Assembly: GCA_033557465.1 (NCBI GenBank)
Contig: CM066033.1
Coordinates: 584,690,438 to 584,754,437, forward strand
Reading direction: 5' to 3'
From: Ichthyophis bannanicus
Lineage: Eukaryota > Chordata > Amphibia > Gymnophiona > Ichthyophiidae
Length of the DNA: 64,000 bases
Positions 47,340 through 57,994 of this stretch are shown in pieces. The notes beneath the pieces were generated by a model. The model was given only the letters and a program-made list of their open reading frames with translations, searched no databases and was not told the DNA's origin. Position numbers and translations under genes: made by a program. Positions within the stretch are counted from its first letter, which is position 1. The number at the start of each line of letters is the position of its first letter.

Positions 47340-47640
47340 GCCAGGGCTTTGTTCACAGCCTTATAAGGTGTCCTATAGGGGACATTATAGGGTGCCTTGG
47401 CGGACAGTACACTTTATAATGTGCCCTATGGAGTGCCTTATGCGGCACCTTAGGTTATACCACCGTGAGGTTATGTCTGCTGGCAGCACAAATTAAAATA
47501 CATGTCAAATGCCTCACCAATCACAACTTAAATGTAAAGGGTGCTGCCTCAGCCAGTCTTATACATTAGGCCCACTGGGGAATGGAACCCATGACCCCTG
47601 TACTATCCGTCAGTGTTGTAACCATTGTGCTACAGCTCTG
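47340..47640. repeat. Single arm of the fold-back and terminal tRNA-like module
   Basis: Contains CCTATAGGGGACATTATAGG and GCAGCACAAATT, equivalent to the right arm at 21012-21245. It is followed on the minus strand by a module with GTAGCACAATGG and GGGTTCCATTCC. The opposite arm is deleted, unlike in A1 and in 49803-50290. Confidence 0.65.
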
Positions 47641-47889
47641 TTGCTATGATTGTATGCCTGCGCGCCTTCTTAAGATTAACGCGCGGTAACGTGCCCTGTA
47701 GCGCTTGTTCATTTATGGCGCCTTGTAACGCGCGTTCTTGGCGCGTTCTCGGCAACGATGTACCGCCCATGTCCTTATTTGGGATTTCTGTCTCTAACGC
47801 GGCTCCTAACGCGAATCGCACTAACGCAGTTTAGTAAACATACCCTTTTGTTTTGTGGAGTGGGCATTGTGAAGTTTTGTACCCTTACA

Positions 47890-48960
47890 CCAGCATCTAT
47901 AATGTTCCTCTGCAATCAGTTACGGGGCTCCTGGGGAGTGGCCAGATGTGTGACCAGAAACTGCGTACAAATCAATGATATATGGATTTGTTTCAGACCT
48001 TCTGAATCATGTCTCATGGCTCCTGGGGGTGGGATGGTTTACAGCACATCCACAGCTGCACCTACCATACAATCAGGATTTATAACAGACGTGTAATGAG
48101 GTCAGGGCCTCCGGGGAATTGGGCAAATATGTGTCCAAACCCAGCAGCACCTACCACAATATCTAAATGCCATACCCACCTTTGCAATCAGGTCTCAGGC
48201 CTCCTGGGGGTAGGGTGTCTTAGCACACATCATCAGCAACATACACCATATCACCAGGGTGACTGACAGGACACTTTCAGCAGGTCTCAGGACTCCGGGG
48301 GGTAGGGTGAATTATAAAAAATCAGCAGCAGCATAAACCATACCACCAGGGAGACTGGCAGCCCACTTTGATGGGCTCTCAGGCCTCCTGGGGGTAGGGT
48401 GAAATATAACACAGCACCAGCAGCATAAACCATACCACAAGGGTGACTGACAGCCCACTTTGATGGGCTCTCAGGCCTCCTTGGGGTAGGGTGGCATATA
48501 ACACAGCAACAGCAGCATAGACCATATCACCAGGGAGACTGACAGCCCACTTCGATGGGCTCTCAGAACCCCTGGGGGTAGGGCAAATGTTTTAACTTGC
48601 AAATGCACACACAACCATATCACCAGGGTGACTGACAGCCCACTTTGAAGGGCTCTCAGTACTCCTGGGGGTAGGGCAAATGTTTTAACTTGCAAATGCA
48701 CACACAACCGTAACACCAGGATGAATGACAGAGCATTTGGAGCAGGTCTCAGGACCCCTAGGGGTAGGGCAGATGTGTGACCCTGCAACTGCAGAACCTA
48801 CCATATCAGCATGATGTTTACCAAACCTCTTTAGGCAGATCTAGGGGCTCCTTGTGTTGCGGTGTATTTTCACACAGCAACAGCAGCAGCTGCCATAACA
48901 CCAGGCTGACATCTGGAACTCTGTGATCAGTTCCTTAGCCTCCTGGGAATAGGGCAAACC
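47890..48960. repeat. Minisatellite, about 12 units of 92 bp
   Basis: Units carry CTCAGGCCTCCTGGGGGTAG, recurring near 47937, 48027, 48113, 48211, 48301, 48395, 48485, 48577, 48669, 48763, 48859 and 48948. Central units are more alike than the outer ones. Each also contains CACCAGG and a GACTGACAGCCCACTT segment. Non-coding. Confidence 0.88.
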
Positions 48961-49106
48961 ACTTTGTTATGATACATAGGCGGTATAGCACGTGGGTTTA
49001 ACTAATAAACTTAAATGAGATAGAATGCCTACACACAGCAGCATGCACACCTACAATCCACAATGGATATGTATATGGATGTACTGACCTGTCCCCATAC
49101 ACTTAC

Positions 49107-49292
49107 CTCACGTGGGTAGTCTGCAAGACGATTAAAGCGCCTTTTGACGTGGTCCCAGGCCCTCCACATACGCCCCAGGTCCTGCCTCTTTGAAGAGCCG
49201 GGGAAAAGTCTCATTTGCCTGGTGCAGATCAGCCCTGCTAGGTGCCTGAGCTCCCTGCTGGTAAGGGCAGGCTTTCTCGACTGAGTAGCCAT
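49107..49292 (-). pseudogene. Myb/SANT-like gene fragment of another Harbinger family
   Basis: An ATG at 49292 opens 62 codons, MATQSRKPALTSRELRHLAG followed by FPGSSKR and WDHVKRRFNRLADYPRE. This matches the start of Myb/SANT-like proteins (basic start, then the first two helices), as in genes beside HARBI1-like transposases. It ends at a consensus donor (GTGAG|GTAAGT at 49107/49106). It is clearly different from the copy 1/2 Myb protein. No partner transposase or later exon was found, so function is doubtful. Confidence 0.5.
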
Positions 49293-49594
49293 TTTCTGCA
49301 CTGCCTTGCTCACGCACACATGCGCGCCACAAAGCGGATCATTAAGGTGCGCTAGCAACGTGCCTGTACCATGACTGGTACACAGGAAATGGTGGCGCAA
49401 TCAATATATATAAAGATCTATGCTGCAGACACACATTGCAGTGATGTGTCTGAACACAGTTTGCTTATTATGCATTTATCTTGGTGTTGGCACACTGGGG
49501 TCTCAAACACATCTTCACTGGCTGTGAGGGCATTGTATTAACTGGTGTGTTACGTCTTTTCACATAGCAATGGCTGGCTAAACAGTTACACAAG

Positions 49595-50960
49595 GGGGTA
49601 TGTTTAGTAAACCGTGTTAATGTGCGCCCAGCGATAATGTGTAGAATGCAATAAAAAGAGTGGGTGTTACGGTCTAAACGTAGCAATTGCGTGTTATCGC
49701 GTGATAAGGTGCGTCGTGCACATTATCGCGCAATTGAGGGAGCCGTGCCACGTTAACGCGCGTTAGTCTTAAGTAGGCACGCTGACCAACAAATGCAGCA
49801 GCAGAGGTGTAGCACAATGGTTACTTATGCTGACTGATGGTAAAGGGATCATGAGTTCAATCCCCCCAGTGGGCTTAATGAATGAGGCTTTCTGAGGCAT
49901 TACCCTTTACTTTAAACCGGTGCTGTGTGCGGCATTTTCATTTTTACATTAAATTAGTACTGCCAGCAAACACACCCTCACAGTGCCGTAACCTAAGGAG
50001 CCACAAAAGGCGCCCTATAGGGCACTCCAGAGGGCACATTATAAAGTGCACTGTCCACCATGGCACCCTATAATGTTCCCTATAGGGCGCTTTATAGGGC
50101 GCCTTAGAGAGTGCTTTATGAGGCACCTTAAGGTTACAGCACTGTGAGTGTGTTTTTGCTAAAGTCACTACTTTACATAATAAAAGGAAAATGCCTCAGA
50201 CAGCCCTATCAAAGGGCCCCACGGTGGGACCAAACCCATGACCACTGGCTCCCTAGGCAATGAAGTAACCAGTGGGCTACAGCTATTAACAAACCCCTGG
50301 CTGGCAACAGAAGGACAGCAGGTCACCACACAAACTGTCACACAAGATAGGGTTAACCCACCCGTACCCATGATGCACTGCACATGCAAATCAACAGTCT
50401 ACAGATGATCACAAGATAGGGTATGCACCCCCACAGCACCTTGGCCTGGTAGGGAGAACTGACCGTGTGTACCCCCACAGCACCTCAGCCTGGTAGGGGG
50501 TACTGACCGCATGTGTTACTGGCACAGATAAGCTACAGACTGTCACATTGTGTGGGTACTGTGCTCACCCTGAGGGTAAGATGGGGCGCCCAGCACCAGG
50601 TCCACAGCACCTTTCATAGTTGTACTAGGCTATGCTGCAGGTCCCTATCAGTGCTAGTGTGTGTGAGATAGGTAGTTCTTTCAGACACACCTAGGATATT
50701 TTTGTGTCTGTCTTTATTTTTCAGTCACATTTAACTCTTATGGGCTATGATAGACCCAGAATAATGCATATCTTGTGTTGGTGCCATGGTCACATGATAT
50801 AAGAGAAGGGGGTGTTTAAACACATAGGCAGATTATGTACTACCACCCAACCTGCCCTTTGGGGCCCAGGGTGGGAGACAAGATCTCCCACCAACAGATT
50901 CACATTCTATCTTCCTGCAATGGTGGTAGTAGAGAGGACTCAAACCAATGTTTGCTCTTA
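49595..50960. mobile_element. Harbinger-like element C1, transposase-side end only
   Basis: Begins GGGGTATGTTTAGTAAAC at about 49595, followed by GTGCGCCCAGCGATAATG as at 24143. It contains the full fold-back with two facing tRNA-like modules. From about 50340 it matches the body of element A1 reversed and the segment at 59492. Similarity ends near 50960, where an unrelated insertion or junction begins; no second terminus belongs to it. Confidence 0.7.
49803..50290. repeat. Large fold-back with two facing tRNA-like modules
   Basis: Left module: exact A box TAGCACAATGG (49810-49820) and B-box-like AGTTCAATCCC (49854-49864). The GGCGCCCTATA palindrome is centred near 50075. The right module lies on the minus strand (TAGCCCACTGG near 50280 and GGTTTGGTCCC near 50230). 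Structure as at 20768-21245. Confidence 0.8.
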
Positions 50961-51644
50961 AACCAACAACCTCCACAAAGAGTAACAACAAACCTTCAAA
51001 TTCAACTTATTCATCAATCTCTTCAGGCAAAATGACTTCAGGATTGCTCTTACCATACATTTAGTGAAAAAATCACTATAGGGAGCAGCTGACGCTCACA
51101 TCACAGGTCATTAAGCCTTCCACATACTCACCTAAAATACCAACATATTACTTAAAACATAAAATCCAAAACACCATCAAAAAATACTCTTGGGAAAAAC
51201 ACTTTTTAGTGCCTAAACCTCAATTCAACACACTCAACCACATTCACACATAAGCGTCTTTGTATATTCAATTACACAGAACTACACGGAGCTCTGCTGG
51301 AACAGCAGGGAATCACCTAAAACAAAAGAAACAAGTATACAATAATGAACTATACAAATCAACGGCCCTACAGGGTCCTCAATACTTATCTTTCAGACTA
51401 TGTCGTCCAGCTTTCCAATTCCGCAGTAACTCCGGCTAGATTCAATCTTCAGGTAGGATCAAAAGACCTTTCAAATTAAACACAGCGGGGAGTCCAGTAA
51501 CCAATAATAATTCAATACTCTAACTTCTCAACCCAACCAAACAAAAGCTTTTGTTTCGCCACAATGTGGCTTCTTCAGGGGTTAGACAACACCATACGCC
51601 ATAAAGTCTTCATATGCTCAATCTTCCATCTCCACCGCCAGGGA
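50960..51644. other. Unassigned insertion with a hammerhead-like fold
   Basis: About 680 bp of A/C-rich sequence that separates elements C1 and D. No coding frame. The hammerhead-like fold at 51541-51590 lies near its right end. Confidence 0.4.
51541..51590 (-). ncRNA. Hammerhead-ribozyme-like fold, candidate 3
   Basis: On the minus strand: CTGAAGA (one change from CTGATGA), stem II CCAC/GTGG, an intact GAAAC box, stem III CAAA/TTTG around AGCT, and AACCC before the first box able to pair with GGGTT downstream. An extra AG precedes stem II, as in candidate 2. Confidence 0.35.
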
Positions 51645-52795
51645 GCCGAGGCATGTTAACGCGTGTTAGCCTTAATTAGGCGCGATGACCTGTGAATATA
51701 GCAACAGAGGTGCAGCATGATGGTTAATACATTGGCTGCTGAGTCATGAGTTTGATCCCTCAGTGGGCTCACTTAAAAGACTGTCTGAGGCAATCCCTTT
51801 TCCTGCTTGTAACAGTCAGAAACATCCCAACAATTTGCACTGCCAGCCAAAAAAGCCTCACCCCAGTGCCGCAACCTAATGCATCTTTTAGGGCGCATCA
51901 TGTCATCCAAGGCAGGTCATAATGTGCCCCAGAGGGTGGCAGGAAAGGTTGGCACCCTCCAAGGCAGCATATAAGGCTCCCCATAAGCTGGCCAAACCTA
52001 AGGTTCCGCGAAAGATACCCCAGGGATGCCAAGGTGATACAGGAGATGGTGCCCAGGGGCACAAAGGTGCCCCAAAGTCACAAGCATGAAATGTATGACT
52101 CAAACACAGATGTAACCATAACACTGCACAGAGCACCAAGGAAAGGCAATGAACAAGTGATGGAAGGAAGTAGATGACGGAGCTCATGGACCTGCCAAAT
52201 CTGCGTGCAGCCCATGTGGCAGTAGGTAAAGTGGACAAACATATCAGGGGCAGCTGTACCGATGTACAGGGTGATGGTAATGTACAGTGCAACAATGACA
52301 GTATGTGGCAGAGGATGGGGATACGTGTCCACCAGAGGAGGTAGAGGAGGCAGGATAAGTGCAATGACAGGAGGACAGAGGAGAGCAGTGCCATGCAGAG
52401 CAGACACAGGAGAGGCAAGCATGAAGAGCCGCAATGCAGAAAAGTGTGCCAGTGCAGGACATGGGGTAGCAGCCTGCACATTAGGGCAGAATGCCACACA
52501 GCTGGCACACACACATAGATGGACAGAAGGATGGATGGCAACAGTGATGAGGGTATAATGTGGCGGCTGCACAGATATGACTGTTACATGAATGAAACGT
52601 AGTTGTGTAGGACAGCCATAAAAAAGGGGAACAGAGAGAAATTGAGCCTATGACCTCTGCTACTGAAGTCATTGCATTAACCATTGTGCTACATCACTGT
52701 GGGAGTTATCATACCAATGGCTGGCTACAGAAAGAGTGCACGTCACTATAAAACTGTCTGCTGTGGCTACCAGGATAGGATAGAACCAACAGTAC

Positions 52796-54288
52796 TGCGG
52801 CGACCCTGCCCGGCTTAAGGGGTTAAAGGCAGGAGCAGCCGCTGGTGCTTCGTGAGGGAAGAGTAAAACCTTTACCCCAGGAATGCTGGGAGTTGTAGTT
52901 CCAGTTCTTCTCACTCCGAAATTAAAGAAACTGTAGTTGTGGGGTTTCTTGATAATAAGTATTTTATTAAAGCAAAAGATAAATGTTCCATCACATGGCA
53001 TGTAATAATGCAAAACAAAGGTGCTTCAAAAGGCTAACAGAAACTCAGGATAAATGCAACTCAAAAGTATATTGCTGCTTTTCACTTTCCAGCCAATTAC
53101 TCTCTTTTGCCTCCAGAGGCCAGTTAGGCTCACTGCAGCCTCTTACGGTCACCGTTACTCTCACAGTGCTTGGGAAAACATGTGCACGTAATCAGAGCTT
53201 CTTTCAGCAATGCAAACAACAGCTTTGTAACTCTCAGATCACAGACGGCAAAAGCATTTCCTTCAGCTTGACTTATCTATACAATAAATCGTACAGTCCA
53301 TTTGTTCACAGCCTGGTAAGTCTGTATTACTCTCTGTCACTCCTTCAAACTGTAAGGCATTACTAGCTTCTTGTGAAATTAGCTGTTGTCTAGCTTGTAA
53401 CTCTAAGAATTGTTTAAAGCTTTGTAGAAGCAATTCAGCCTGTTCCTTGTGAGATAGGGTACTATCATCTGCTATAGAACTTCCCTTCTGCTCAAGGCTG
53501 TTTGTCTTCTCTTCTTGTAAGTTAAAGGCATCAGAATAATTGCTAGTCCCTTTGGCAATTGTTTCATAGATAGGAGAATTATCTTTACATTCAGCTTGGC
53601 AACCATGTGGCCAATTACTCACTTTTTGCACAGCCCTTCTGTCTTCAGACGGCTCCAAGGTTCTCCAGCTGTTCTGTTTGTTGCTCTCCGGCACAAACGA
53701 CACTTCAGAGAATGATTGCTCTTTCACCTGTGCTTGCCTTGAAGGCTTTCTCTCCCAAGGCGTTGCCTTCCAACGGCTATCCAATTCAAGGTTAAGTCCT
53801 CTCTCCGTGGGACTTCTGCTTACTTCCCTTGAATAGAATTGTGCAGGTTTTCTTCTTATGCCAGGTTCCCAAGTATCATTAGACTCTCCTCTGGCTTTCC
53901 AACCATCCTCTTGTTTCTTCCTCCTGTATTCCTTCCTGGGCTGCTTCTTCTTCAACTCATTCCCATACTCGTACTGAGTCACAGCCTCCTTCTCGTTCCT
54001 CCTCTCTTCCCTTCTCTCCTGCTTCCGTTCCTGCTTCTGCTCCTTCCTCTGTCCTTGCTCAGAGCCATGCTCTGGTTTAAAAGTACGTTCTCTTTTAGGC
54101 ACGCCCCTTCCCAGGGCTGGGTGTGCCCAATCAGACCTGCAGGACTCCTCCCCTGGGCTGGTCTCCATGCTCAGCTCTGTGGAATAGAGTCTCTCTTTTT
54201 TCCTTGCCCTGTCATTTTGGCGTAAATCCTGCCGAACCTCAGGATTTTCATCTGTCTCCATAGGCTCAGGAGGGCGCTGTTCACCACA
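52796..54288 (-). repeat. 3' LTR of the Gypsy element
   Basis: Plus-strand ends TGCGGC...CACCACA. It is preceded (minus strand) by a polypurine tract AAGGGGGGGATC at about 54289-54302. It contains a long open frame in the element's sense direction, uninterrupted in this LTR. Confidence 0.92.
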
Positions 54289-54600
54289 GATCCCCCCCCT
54301 TAAGATATCACGGGCTGGCTTGTGACCAGAGGCACAGCACGGGATTCGACTCAGGGCATCGGCGTTCTGGTGGAGCTGTCCGGCTCTATGTTCCACTTGA
54401 AAGTCGAACGCTTGGAGGGCTAGAAACCAACGGGTTAACCTCGCGTTGTGGTTATGCATCTGGTTGAGCCATTTGAGCGGTGCGTGGTCAGTAATCAGGG
54501 TAAAACGTCTCCCCGTAAGATAGAAACGCAGCGCGTCTATGGCCCACTTAATAGCCAGGCACTCACGTTCAATTGTGGAATAGCGCTGCTCTGCTGGGGG
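53263..54600 (-). CDS. RNase H C-terminal part continuing in frame into an LTR-encoded ORF
   Basis: The first part (about 54600-54300) is the end of the pol RNase H domain: ERECLAIKWAIDALRFYLTG and HRAGQLHQNADALSRIP. The frame then crosses the polypurine tract without a stop and continues through the 3' LTR to TGA-side 53263. The LTR-encoded part is about 340 residues, very rich in Glu, Lys and Arg (KEQKQERKQERREERRNEKE), with no signal peptide, membrane segment or known domain. The first LTR methionine is METDENPEVRQ. The same frame in the 5' LTR has one stop. Its function is unknown; it could be a pol extension, a separate small gene or a fortuitous frame. Confidence 0.6.
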   Translation of the reverse strand, partial: PPAEQRYSTIERECLAIKWAIDALRFYLTGRRFTLITDHAPLKWLNQMHNHNARLTRWFLALQAFDFQVEHRAGQLHQNADALSRIPCCASGHKPARDILRGGICGEQRPPEPMETDENPEVRQDLRQNDRARKKERLYSTELSMETSPGEESCRSDWAHPALGRGVPKRERTFKPEHGSEQGQRKEQKQERKQERREERRNEKEAVTQYEYGNELKKKQPRKEYRRKKQEDGWKARGESNDTWEPGIRRKPAQFYSREVSRSPTERGLNLELDSRWKATPWERKPSRQAQVKEQSFSEVSFVPESNKQNSWRTLEPSEDRRAVQKVSNWPHGCQAECKDNSPIYETIAKGTSNYSDAFNLQEEKTNSLEQKGSSIADDSTLSHKEQAELLLQSFKQFLELQARQQLISQEASNALQFEGVTESNTDLPGCEQMDCTIYCIDKSS

Positions 54601-56260
54601 CCAGCTTTCTGCTTAGGTATAACACGGGGTGTTCTGTACCATCATGGCGCTGGGACAGTACTGTGCCAAGGCCCGTCTCTGATGCGTCAGTCTGGACAAA
54701 AAATGGTCGGGAAAAATCCACACCTTTGAGAACCGGTGCTGCACACAACTTATTTTTCAACAGGTGGAATGCTTCTTCCGCCTCTTCTCGCCATCTCAGT
54801 TGGTTAGGCGCGTTCTTTTTTAACATTTCGGTTAGAGGGGCACTTTTCTCTGCAAATCCTGGAACGAACCGTCTGTAATACCCCACCAACCCTAGGAAGC
54901 TCCTTAATTGCTTCTTGTTGAGCGGTTTGGGGAACGCTTGAACAGCGGCTATCTTATCCGTGAGGGGCTTCACCACCCCATTACCCACCAGGTGACCTAA
55001 ATATTTAACTTCCCGGCCTCCAAACAAACATTTGGCCGGGTTTAAAGTAAGGCCAGCATCCCTAAGTGCCCTAAGAACGGCCTCAACTCGTGGAAGATGT
55101 TGTGTCCAATTGTCGCTGTGGATGACCACATCATCCATATAAGGCACAGCGTACATTTGATGTGGTCGCAAAACTAAATCCATTAGTCGCTGACAGGTAG
55201 CAGCAGCTCCATGGAGGCCGAAAGGCATTCGTTTGAACTGGTACAGGCCTACCGGGGTGCTAAACGCCGTCTTCTGCCTGGCATCCCTGGTCAGTGGAAC
55301 CTGCCAGTATCCTTTCGACATGTCCAGTGTAGTGAGGTATTTTGCCCGGCCCAGGCGATCCAGGAGTTCTTCTATTCTGGGCATTGGGTATGTATCGAAC
55401 CGAGATATTAAATTAACCTTCCTAAAGTCGATACAAAACCTTATGGAGCCGTCGGGCTTGGGAACTAGGACAATTGGGCTGTTCCATGGGCTCCGCGACT
55501 CTTCTATAACGCCCATCTGCAACATCTCCTGTACCTGCCGTACGACCTCCGCCTTCTTGGCTTCTGGCAGCCTATATGGACGTTGGCGTACTATTTCGCC
55601 CGGTGGCGTTATGATCCCATGGGTGATCAGGTCTATCTTGCCTGGCATGGGTGTGAGGACATCTTGATACCTTGTCAGTAGCTGAACCAACTCTTGCTTC
55701 TGCGCCCACGACAAGCCTTCATCCATTCTAGGCTCTGGGTGGCTTTTACACACTGCAATTTGTGGTCCTAGGTCTTCCTCTTCCTTTTCTTCTACCAGCG
55801 CGGCTAGAGCTTGGAAGCTGGTACCCCCCGTTGACCCGAATCCACCTGCTCCACGAGCCGTTGTAGATAAGCTGGATACCTCTTCCAGCGGAGGCAGACC
55901 CACACGCTCGCAGATTAGTTGAGCTACTCGGTCTCCAACCTGGATCTTAAAGTCCTCCTTGCCAAAGTTGAACATAAGAATTTTAATAGATCCCCTATAA
56001 TCCGGGTCTATCACTCCGGCTCCTATGTCCAGAAAATGGTTCACGGCGAGTCCCGATCGTGGGGCTATTCGGCCGTAGCATCCTAGTGGCATTTCCATTT
56101 GTAAGGCAGTATCTATCAATGCCTTCCCTTGTTTCGGAACTATGACCTCTTCAGCACTACAAAGGTCGTAACCTGCTGAATTACTGGAAGCTCTCTTAGG
56201 GGGTTGAGCATTGGGGTTCAGTTTGCAGAATCTCAAGACAAATACTGGTTTCTTCACCAT
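54569..56260 (-). pseudogene. pol: Gypsy pol: dUTPase, reverse transcriptase, RNase H N-terminus
   Basis: It lies in the +1 frame relative to gag and overlaps it by 65 bases, so a +1 shift or re-initiation is implied. Residues about 20-145 form a complete dUTPase with all five motifs: SAGYDLCS, PRSGLAV, GVIDPDYRGSI, GDRVAQLI and RGAGGFGSTG. Residues about 225-420 are the reverse transcriptase: LPEAKKAEVVRQVQ, TLDMSKGYWQVPL with the first aspartate, and YMDD at about 374. RNase H begins with VQTDASETGLGTVLSQ. A single-base shift near 54600 separates this frame from the remainder of RNase H, so this copy is defective. No integrase zinc finger or DDE domain is present. Confidence 0.88.
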
Positions 56261-57647
56261 TTCTTCTCTTTGAAGGTGGTGTTTTCCCTTTTTGCTTTTT
56301 CAAGTGAGCAAACAAAGGACTAGGCACTATGCTTTTCCTAGTAGCTTGGGTTGGAGCTTCTACCGGGGATTCTCTGGTAGCTTCTTGCTCTTTCAAACAT
56401 AAACCTTGTTCCACCCCTTTATGGAAGTGTGGCCAGTCTTTACCCAAAACTAGGTTATGAGGTAGCTTGGGGACAACTGCAATGGGAATTTTCTTCAGCA
56501 CACCTAGTGCTTTCACCTGCAGATTATATACAGGGTATAGTGACGTACCCCCATGTACACAGCGAATTTTCACATTTCGAACAGGCTGAATCACTATCCC
56601 TGATGCCTGGATTCGCCGCCACAGCACCTTGGAGAGCATTGTTTGCTCTGCGCCAGAGTCAAGTATCGCAGTGGTGGCAATCCCCTGCACCTCTACCTCG
56701 ATAAGAAACCCTTCACGAGCTTTCTGTGCACTTTCTGCTACTAAGGCAGTCTTAAAACAATTTCTCTGTATATGCCCTTCTCTCCCACATTTAAAACACT
56801 TGCTAGGCTGAAACCTAGCCTTTACAGTCGGCATACACATTCTGCTTGCACCATATTGAAATTTCCCTTTCCTTTCTGATTCCGTTATTTCTGCCCCCTT
56901 TAAATCACTATTGCTTTCAAGCGGCATTGCCTTTGCCTGCAAGAAGCGTTCCGTGAGGTCTACTGCCTCCTGTGGGGTCTTGCAGCTTTGCAGAATCAGG
57001 AAGGTCTTTATTTCATCGGGTATAGCGTTCATATATTGTTCTAGCACTAAGCTTTCTAGTATAGCCTCTTTAGTCCTATGCTCAGGATTAAACCATTTAT
57101 TCAGCAATGTGCTTATCCTATACACTAGGGCTTTTGGTGACTCACCCTGTTTTAACCTCACCGCTCGCAAGAGATTATGGTAGGCTAGCGGCGTAAGGCC
57201 TAGCCTTTCCCGGACCGCTTTCTTCACCTCCCCATAATTTCCGGCAAGGTCGGGTGGCATGCTCCTGTAGGCCGCCATTGCTTCTCCTGTGAGGGAAGCT
57301 GCGAATCTGATGGCCCAATATTCCTCTGGCCATGCACTCAAGTGTGCTACCCTTTCAAAACATTCAATGAAGTTGTCAATATCATCATTATCTCTTAACT
57401 GGCCAAAGTTAAACATAGTCTCTGCACCAAAACTATGCGCAGCTATAGGAGCTAAACCTGGAGGTATAGACGGTTTCTCTTTTGGCATCTTCTGCTCAGC
57501 TACCCAATTTGTCAGCATGTCCAGGAGGGGTTGCTGCTGAGCCTGTAGGGCAGCGGCAGTCTTCTCTTGAAACTCTAAACTCAGCTCTCGTTGTCTTTCA
57601 AGTTGGGTTGCCATCCATTTGAATATTTCTGCTGCGTCCAGCGACAT
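56196..57647 (-). CDS. gag: Gypsy gag with SCAN-like capsid, zinc knuckle and protease
   Basis: A 483-residue protein. It starts with a helical N-terminal segment. Residues about 90-240 (FIECFERVAHLSAWPEEYWA through AVDLTERFL) form a SCAN-like capsid domain, consistent with the published derivation of vertebrate SCAN domains from Gmr1-like Gypsy capsids. One CCHC knuckle (CFKCGREGHIQRNC, residues 284-297) should bind RNA. The aspartic protease follows, with the active site ILDSGAEQT around residue 330 and a later LVLGKDW. No stop interrupts it. The start is chosen at the first ATG after the LTR and leader (57647). Confidence 0.88.
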   Translation of the reverse strand: MSLDAAEIFKWMATQLERQRELSLEFQEKTAAALQAQQQPLLDMLTNWVAEQKMPKEKPSIPPGLAPIAAHSFGAETMFNFGQLRDNDDIDNFIECFERVAHLSAWPEEYWAIRFAASLTGEAMAAYRSMPPDLAGNYGEVKKAVRERLGLTPLAYHNLLRAVRLKQGESPKALVYRISTLLNKWFNPEHRTKEAILESLVLEQYMNAIPDEIKTFLILQSCKTPQEAVDLTERFLQAKAMPLESNSDLKGAEITESERKGKFQYGASRMCMPTVKARFQPSKCFKCGREGHIQRNCFKTALVAESAQKAREGFLIEVEVQGIATTAILDSGAEQTMLSKVLWRRIQASGIVIQPVRNVKIRCVHGGTSLYPVYNLQVKALGVLKKIPIAVVPKLPHNLVLGKDWPHFHKGVEQGLCLKEQEATRESPVEAPTQATRKSIVPSPLFAHLKKQKGKTPPSKRRNGEETSICLEILQTEPQCSTP

Positions 57648-57649
57648 CT

Positions 57650-57994
57650 TTGGTATCTAGGAATGCAAACAGAGAGAAAAAAAAAAAAACAAGTGCGATA
57701 CCTCACACACACACAAACAAAAAAACAAAAAACTTTCCCTTTTTTTTTTCACTAACTGGCCAACACTCTCAGCCCTGTATCCTTTTCGTCTCCCAGGTGG
57801 ATACCAATTACCTGGCTCAGGTGTTGCGTCACGCTTTCACAGCCTCGTTGCAGCTGGCACACCGATGCTGGTACTCTCCCTTCCTCTCAGGATAGTCTGC
57901 AATCGGGTCCTTCTTATAGTTGCTTCTCTGAAGTTTCTTTCTCTGCGTGGCACCTTGCGCATGCGTGGAGAATATCCTGCCAATGTAGCCAACT
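57650..57994 (-). promoter_or_regulatory. Gypsy leader with candidate primer-binding site
   Basis: Next to the 5' LTR on the minus strand is AGTTGGCTACATTGGCAGG. The TGG two or three bases after the LTR end fits a tRNA primer-binding site, but I could not match it to a specific tRNA. An A/T-rich tract precedes gag. Confidence 0.5.

Larger units (their letters stand above)
44132..47845. mobile_element. Non-autonomous Harbinger-like element A2
   Basis: Starts GGGGTAGGTTTACTAAAC and ends GTTTAGTAAACATACCC, flanked by T-runs on both sides (a TTT or TTTT duplication is possible). The left end contains a strong hairpin of GCGTTAT/ATAACGC repeats (44160-44250). The body aligns with element A1. Inside are a hAT MITE (45533-45715), a tRNA-like module with a perfect B box (45319-45374), and one arm of the fold-back plus a terminal tRNA-like module (47340-47640). 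No transposase gene. Confidence 0.78.

Noticed and set aside
53839..54225. 128-residue hydrophobic plus-strand frame, repeated at 59038-59424
   Set aside because: Antisense shadow of the charged LTR frame; identical in both LTRs for that reason.
54290..57994. Integrase within the Gypsy interior
   Set aside because: Looked for the HHCC finger and DDE core in all frames of the interior and found none.
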